Shown here: in pieces, positions 7,142 to 10,276 of the stretch
How the letters are laid out: the number at the start of each line of letters is the position of its first letter
Position numbering within the stretch: position 1 is the first letter of the stretch
NCBI GenBank assembly: GCA_024280975.1
Contig: JAMXLQ010000044.1
Span: 1-10,276, forward strand
Source of the DNA: Methanosarcina sp.
GTDB taxonomy: Archaea; Halobacteriota; Methanosarcinia; Methanosarcinales; Methanosarcinaceae
Direction of reading: 5' to 3'
DNA: 10,276 nucleotides
The notes under the pieces: model-generated
Database searches by the model: none
The model's input: the letters and a program-made list of their open reading frames with translations, nothing else
Told to the model about the DNA's origin: nothing
Position numbers and translations under genes: made by a program

Positions 7142-7690
7142 TCACCTGATATCAAACTTTACCTGAATCTTAAACAGGTGCTTTGTAGGAAGATCAAGAA
7201 GAGGACAACCTGTTTTCTCCCGAATTTCGCTGAGAATCTTCTCAAGCCTGTTTTTATTAGGAGCAGAAAGCGTAAACCAGAGATTATATTGTGCAGCACT
7301 TCTGAGATAATTATGGGAAACTTCGGGATACTCGTTAATAAAAATAGCAATTTCCTCTATGCGGGACTCGGGCACTTTCAGGGCCACAAGAGTACTTACG
7401 CCCCCAATATTTCTCGTGCTGAGGACAGGGCCTACCCTTCTTACTGCTCCTTTCCTGTTGAGTTCACACAGCCTTTCAATTACCTCAATTTCCGGAAGCC
7501 CGAGAATCTCGCCTAACCTTGCAAAAGGTTCGACTTCGAGGGGGACTTCCTGCTGGATAAGGTTGAGGATTCTTTTGTCGGTTTCATCAAGTTCTATTAC
7601 CGGAACTTCCCCGCCATAAGGATCCATATGACAGGAAAAATCGGCAGCCTCTTTCTGGAGCCGATCTTTATAATTTTCAATGTCAATCAT
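7142..7690 (-). CDS. ahbA: Siroheme decarboxylase, alpha subunit
   Basis: This is the partner of AhbB in siroheme decarboxylation. In the 182-residue form, a helix-turn-helix region (about 35-90: DETDKRILNLIQ, then RRVGPVLSTRNIG) precedes the ferredoxin-like domain. SHNYLR (125-130) carries the conserved His126 and Arg130. YNLWFTL (135-141) and the C-terminal LFKIQVKF are typical of the AhbA subunit. The reading frame is open far upstream into ahbD, but the ATG at 7690 is favoured because GTGATC at 7694-7699 precedes it by three bases; an ATG at 7705 is possible. The chosen start overlaps the end of ahbD by eight bases. About 33 residues precede the helix-turn-helix, including FSCHMDPYGGE (18-28), longer than in the bacterial AhbA sequences I recall. 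Confidence 0.9.
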   Translation of the reverse strand: MIDIENYKDRLQKEAADFSCHMDPYGGEVPVIELDETDKRILNLIQQEVPLEVEPFARLGEILGLPEIEVIERLCELNRKGAVRRVGPVLSTRNIGGVSTLVALKVPESRIEEIAIFINEYPEVSHNYLRSAAQYNLWFTLSAPNKNRLEKILSEIREKTGCPLLDLPTKHLFKIQVKFDIR

Positions 7691-8750
7691 CTCGATCACT
7701 ACCATTTTTTCGGGGCCTGTAGATACAGTAAGGCTCTTCTTCAAGATAATCGCCTGTAGCAGCATAAGCTCTTGCCCTGCAGCCAGCACAGACATTTTTG
7801 TATTCGCAAATTCCGCATTTCCCCTTAAGTTCCTGAGGATTCCTGAGTTTTGCAAAGACTTCGGAGTTTTCCCAGATCTCCCTGAAGGGCTGCTCTCTGA
7901 GATTGCCAGCAAGTACAGGTAGGTAGCCGCAAGGATACACCTCACCTATACTTGATACAAAGCAGAAACCCGTGCCTCCGAGACAGCCTTTTGTCATTGC
8001 CTCATAGCCGTGAGTCTTAACCGAGATTTCAATGCCTTCTTTCTTCGCCTGCTGGCGCATTATCCTGAAATAGTGGGGGGCGCAGGTTGCTTTCAACTGG
8101 ATTTCCGATTCTTTCTGCATAGCATAGAACCAGTGGAGAATGCACTCGTAGTCTGCAGGGGAAACCTCATCGGATTCCTCTCCCCTACCCGTGGGCACAA
8201 GGAAAAAGACATGATATGCAACTGCTCCAATCTCTTTTGCAAGCTCAAAAGTTTTATGAATCTCATTAAGGTTGCGTTTTGAGACCGTAGTATTGATCTG
8301 GAAAGGAAAATTCGCTTTCCTGAGAACTCCTATGCCTGCAAGTGTTCTTCCAAAAGCTCCGGGCATGCCCCTGAAATTATCGTGCGTTTCTGCAGTTGCT
8401 CCATCAATACTGAGGCTGAGCCGCTGGACGCCTGCATCTTTCAGTTTTGCCACAATTTCAGGTGTAAGAAGTGTGCCGTTTGTCGCAAGCACGACTCGGA
8501 GACCGGCATCAGTGCCGTAACGCGCAATTTCAAAAACGTCAGGCCTGGTTAGAGGCTCGCCTCCGCTTAGAATGAGAATGGGTTTTCCAAGCCCTGAAAC
8601 CTCATCAATGAAATGTTTAGCCTCATCAGTTGTAAGTTCGCCTGTCGGAACCGAGGAAGTGGAAGCTCCCCTGCAGTGTACGCAGTTCAGGTTGCACCCT
8701 GCAGTCAGTTCCCATGCGATAAGCCTTGGTGCATTTGTCATGGCAATCAT
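7683..8750 (-). CDS. ahbD: Radical SAM heme b synthase (Fe-coproporphyrin III decarboxylase)
   Basis: AhbD makes heme b by oxidative decarboxylation of two propionate side chains of Fe-coproporphyrin III to vinyl groups. The N-terminal LTAGCNLNCVHCRG holds the C-x3-C-x2-C motif (Cys19, 23, 26) for the radical SAM cluster. SGGEPL (62-67) contacts S-adenosylmethionine. The C-terminal third is a SPASM/Twitch-like region with Cys256, 263, 274, 312, 315, 321, 324 and 342, including VYPCGYLPVLAGN and CGICEYKNVCAGCRA, enough for an auxiliary iron-sulfur cluster. AhbC, NirJ and PqqE/MoaA-type proteins share this layout. I prefer AhbD because it directly precedes ahbA-ahbB, as reported for Methanosarcina barkeri. 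Neither the ATG at 8750 nor the one at 8741 (residue 4) has a clear ribosome-binding site, and a nearby TATA box suggests a leaderless message. It is the first gene of the cluster. Confidence 0.87.
   Translation of the reverse strand: MIAMTNAPRLIAWELTAGCNLNCVHCRGASTSSVPTGELTTDEAKHFIDEVSGLGKPILILSGGEPLTRPDVFEIARYGTDAGLRVVLATNGTLLTPEIVAKLKDAGVQRLSLSIDGATAETHDNFRGMPGAFGRTLAGIGVLRKANFPFQINTTVSKRNLNEIHKTFELAKEIGAVAYHVFFLVPTGRGEESDEVSPADYECILHWFYAMQKESEIQLKATCAPHYFRIMRQQAKKEGIEISVKTHGYEAMTKGCLGGTGFCFVSSIGEVYPCGYLPVLAGNLREQPFREIWENSEVFAKLRNPQELKGKCGICEYKNVCAGCRARAYAATGDYLEEEPYCIYRPRKNGSDRDD
7694..7699 (-). promoter_or_regulatory. Ribosome-binding site fixing the ahbA start
   Basis: The minus strand reads GTGATC here, matching the end of the archaeal anti-Shine-Dalgarno, three bases before the ATG at 7690. 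The hemB start uses the same GTGATC two bases before its ATG. The site is inside the last codons of ahbD, so ribosomes finishing ahbD are well placed to start ahbA. Confidence 0.6.
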
Positions 8751-8760
8751 AAATTAGCTG

Positions 8761-8771
8761 TTTTTATAAAT
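8761..8771 (-). promoter_or_regulatory. TATA box of the ahbD operon
   Basis: The minus strand reads GCCATTTATAAAAACAG around these bases. The TATA centre is about 25 bases from the ATG at 8741 and 16 from the ATG at 8750. Archaeal initiation about 25 bases past the box would place the mRNA start at or next to an ATG. A second TATA-like sequence, CTTTATAATTAT at 8807-8818, would instead give a leader of about 35-45 bases. Confidence 0.45.
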
Positions 8772-8928
8772 GGCAGTCAAAGTTTAATGAGATTTACAAA
8801 TTAACGATAATTATAAAGTTAAAATCTAGTTTGAAGACCTAATAACGGCTAGATTATTTTACCGGGAATTCTCCGTTTAAGACTCGAAAGATCTGGATTT
8901 AAAACCTGAAAAGTCATATTAATAAAGT

Positions 8929-8958
8929 AATATTAATATTCTGCCATTTCATATGAAA
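8929..8958. repeat. Two AT-rich palindromes in the ahbD upstream spacer
   Basis: AATATTAATATT at 8929-8940 and TTTCATATGAAA at 8947-8958 are perfect 12-base palindromes. ATATTAATA also occurs directly repeated at 8916-8924 and 8930-8938. They lie about 180-210 bases before ahbD, too far for a typical archaeal repressor site but possible for an activator. The base composition makes chance occurrence likely. Confidence 0.3.
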
Positions 8959-8980
8959 AATTGTAAAAAGAAAAATATCA
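8955..8980 (-). terminator. T-rich tract downstream of the 136-residue membrane protein gene
   Basis: Read on the minus strand, this stretch is TGATATTTTTCTTTTTACAATTTTTC, three runs of five Ts close together. It is about 150 bases past the stop codon at 9130 and before the ahbD promoter. T-runs of this kind end transcription in archaea. The rest of the 8751-9129 spacer is AT-rich and contains no gene that I can support. Confidence 0.4.
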
Positions 8981-9129
8981 AATCTCAGGAATTTTTGTTC
9001 TATCTAAGTTTCTTGACAATTTATTATCAAATAAAATATTTAAAAGTCAAAATGGCATAATAAATTCATTAACTAATAAATGCAAATCCACATTCTGGCG
9101 AGCTTATTGAAAAGTAGGAAATTATCCAT

Positions 9130-9540
9130 TTAAACGGTCTCTGCCCCTATCATTATCGGAGTCTTGTAATCCCAATATATATCTATAGTAGCTGTGCTCC
9201 AGCGATGCAAAGATATTGAGGTTTTTTCTTCTGCAACTCCATTATCTAGTACAACTTTGAATGTATACTTTTTCTGTTCAAAAGAATTTTTGAGATTAAA
9301 CGGTTTTATTCTTGAGACTGATTCGTCTGGAAGGAGCTTATACGACTCCTTAAATATGGATTCATTATGAGAATTGAGTATTTCAACCGATACTTCGTGG
9401 GTTCTTACATCGTGGTTTTTTAACTCAAAAAAATTATCATCTGCTGGACCAACAAGAAGAAATGTTAACAAATAATAACCAGCGATTGCAGCTAAGGGTA
9501 TAGTTAACAAAAATAGAAGCAGTCTTTTATAATTCCGCAT
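9130..9540 (-). CDS. Membrane-anchored exported protein, function unknown
   Basis: I do not recognise a named family. The 136-residue protein starts with basic residues (MRNYKR) and one hydrophobic segment at about 7-31, which would act as an uncleaved anchor. The remaining 105 residues should lie outside the membrane. Alternating hydrophobic and polar residues (HEVSVEILNS, YTFKVVLDN, TATIDIYWDY) suggest a beta-sandwich domain, similar in look to small Ig-like surface domains common in methanogens and haloarchaea. There are no cysteines and no catalytic pattern that I can see. The ATG at 9540 has GGAAAGGA about seven bases upstream. It is 111 bases downstream of another exported protein gene, and the spacer contains two inverted repeats, so co-transcription is uncertain. 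No link to heme synthesis is evident. Confidence 0.75.
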   Translation of the reverse strand: MRNYKRLLLFLLTIPLAAIAGYYLLTFLLVGPADDNFFELKNHDVRTHEVSVEILNSHNESIFKESYKLLPDESVSRIKPFNLKNSFEQKKYTFKVVLDNGVAEEKTSISLHRWSTATIDIYWDYKTPIMIGAETV

Positions 9541-9563
9541 TTACAATCCTTTCCTTGTGAAAG

Positions 9564-9589
9564 AATAAGAGAAGATTTAATCTCTTATT
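9564..9589 (-). repeat. Inverted repeat (9-bp stem) upstream of the membrane protein gene
   Basis: AATAAGAGA at 9564-9572 and TCTCTTATT at 9581-9589 are exact reverse complements with an 8-base loop. The element ends 23 bases before the ATG at 9540 and just upstream of its ribosome-binding site. It could be an mRNA leader hairpin or a dyad for a regulator. Confidence 0.45.
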
Positions 9590-9621
9590 ATTTGGAAATT
9601 ATTTAATTCAATTTATTAGAG

Positions 9622-9639
9622 TTCATATTAAAATATGAA
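9622..9639 (-). terminator. Hairpin after the PGF-CTERM protein gene
   Basis: TTCATATT at 9622-9629 and AATATGAA at 9632-9639 form an 8-bp stem 12 bases past the stop codon at 9652. The spacer is only two bases, so as RNA the end of the stem would open to form the loop. The sequence after it is AT-rich without a long U-run. A role in termination or 3' end stability is possible but weakly supported. Confidence 0.3.
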
Positions 9640-9651
9640 TTCATCTCTGCG

Positions 9652-10276
9652 TTACTTTTTCCTTAGTTTCCATCCACTATACAGGCAAACCAAGCTTCCG
9701 AATAATCCAAAACCTGGAGTAGAGTCGCTCTTATTTGATTTATACCCATTTGAGGTACTTTCATAACCAGACTCAGAATCCTTACTGTCTGAGTTATTGA
9801 GCTCTCCAGTGTTTTTTTCTCCAAATATAGATAGGTTTGATGTTTTTTCAGCAGGTTCATCAGTACAATATACTACGTCATCAGTGCAATATTCTAAGAT
9901 CTCCCTTTCCTTGAATGCGTCGGACGAATACACGACGTGGACAACTTTTCCATTGTATGTCATATTGGTTTGCTCAATAAAATAACTTTTATTTTCAAGA
10001 TTTATTTCTCCTATAAGAACATCATCTCCCGCTGTTAGTGTAACGCTACTGTTTAGTTTACCAACAACGGTTCCTCTATAAGAATAGGTTTTAGGAGCAG
10101 GGATTCTAGATCCATTTTCTGTTATAATTACTGCATCATCACTTACTATATGTATTTCCTGAAGATTAAGTTTGAATTCTTGCCCTAACAATTTTAGTGT
10201 AACATGACCATCAGACACATCATTTAGAAAAGCTGCCGGATTTGCAGTAACAGTCTCAAAATAATCTAGTATTTCT
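9652..10276 (-). CDS. PGF-CTERM surface protein with a reprolysin-propeptide-like domain (N-terminal part outside window)
   Basis: The frame stays open to the window edge, so the N-terminus is missing and 207 residues are visible. A GTG at 10218 is not a convincing start because coding-like sequence (EILDYFETVTANPAAFLND) continues upstream of it. The region before about 9919 resembles propeptides of M12B metalloproteases: KTYSYRGTVVG, SSVTLTAGDDVLIGEI, SYFIEQT and HVVYSSD. A short stretch with two cysteines (EYCTDDVVYC) and a Ser/Asn/Asp/Gly-rich linker follow. The tail PGFGLFGSLVCLYSGW plus KLRKK (9655-9717) is a PGF-CTERM signal: PGF, hydrophobic segment, basic end. In known cases archaeosortase ArtA cuts such tails and the protein is lipid-anchored outside the cell. 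No HExxHxxGxxH protease motif is visible. The domain assignment is from remembered pattern similarity. Confidence 0.7.
   Translation of the reverse strand, partial: EILDYFETVTANPAAFLNDVSDGHVTLKLLGQEFKLNLQEIHIVSDDAVIITENGSRIPAPKTYSYRGTVVGKLNSSVTLTAGDDVLIGEINLENKSYFIEQTNMTYNGKVVHVVYSSDAFKEREILEYCTDDVVYCTDEPAEKTSNLSIFGEKNTGELNNSDSKDSESGYESTSNGYKSNKSDSTPGFGLFGSLVCLYSGWKLRKK

Noticed and set aside
6679..7690. A pair of Lrp/AsnC transcription regulators
   Set aside because: The H-x3-R stretches, the C-terminal signatures and the position between ahbD and sirC identify the siroheme decarboxylase subunits.
7691..7945. Longer ahbA starting at 7945
   Set aside because: The extra 85 residues are the overlapping C-terminal coding region of ahbD read in another frame, and the ATG at 7690 has a good ribosome-binding site.
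8953..9060. Plus-strand ORF of 35 residues in the spacer before ahbD
   Set aside because: Its Lys/Ile/Tyr/Phe-rich composition is what AT-rich non-coding DNA gives, and there is no ribosome-binding site.
1..10276. tRNA, rRNA, insertion sequence or integration site
   Set aside because: I saw no cloverleaf-like GTTCGA context, transposase motif, terminal inverted repeat or target-site duplication in reading the window.

Overview
The window is archaeal and most likely comes from a Methanosarcina species. It combines the C5 route to tetrapyrroles with the siroheme-dependent (Ahb) route to heme b. Its ribosome-binding sites are GGTGA or GTGATC (complementary to the archaeal 16S 3' end), it has TATA-type promoter boxes, and one surface protein carries a PGF-CTERM sorting tail. 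The species cannot be decided from sequence alone. All eleven protein genes lie on the minus strand, so transcription runs from high to low coordinates.

Right edge (about 9130-10276): two exported, membrane-attached proteins of unknown role. One is cut by the window end. It resembles the propeptide region of reprolysin-like metalloproteases and ends in a PGF-CTERM tail with no protease domain. The other is a 136-residue protein with one N-terminal membrane anchor. An AT-rich 379-base spacer (8751-9129) then holds a probable terminator and the promoter of the heme cluster.

Heme cluster part 1 (8750 to 3373): ahbD (radical SAM heme synthase), ahbA and ahbB (siroheme decarboxylase subunits), sirC (precorrin-2 dehydrogenase), hemA (glutamyl-tRNA reductase) and hemB (porphobilinogen synthase). 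ahbD, ahbA and ahbB overlap or nearly abut. A 231-base AT-rich spacer with a degenerate 15-base tandem repeat and its own TATA-like boxes separates sirC from hemA. hemB ends in a hairpin that starts at its stop codon.

Heme cluster part 2 (2999 to 1): after a 373-base spacer with a good TATA box and a cluster of palindromes come hemL (glutamate-1-semialdehyde aminotransferase), hemC (hydroxymethylbilane synthase) and the start of pyrD (dihydroorotate dehydrogenase, cut at the left edge).

Together, HemA and HemL make 5-aminolevulinate from glutamyl-tRNA, and HemB and HemC make hydroxymethylbilane. Genes elsewhere must supply uroporphyrinogen III synthase and the methyltransferase that makes precorrin-2. 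SirC oxidises precorrin-2 to sirohydrochlorin. After iron insertion, AhbA/AhbB decarboxylate siroheme, AhbC (not in this window) makes Fe-coproporphyrin III, and AhbD makes heme b. The heme would serve b- and c-type cytochromes; siroheme and the corrinoid/F430 branches share the early steps. The core of the window is therefore a known pathway. The less explained parts are the spacers and the right-edge surface proteins.
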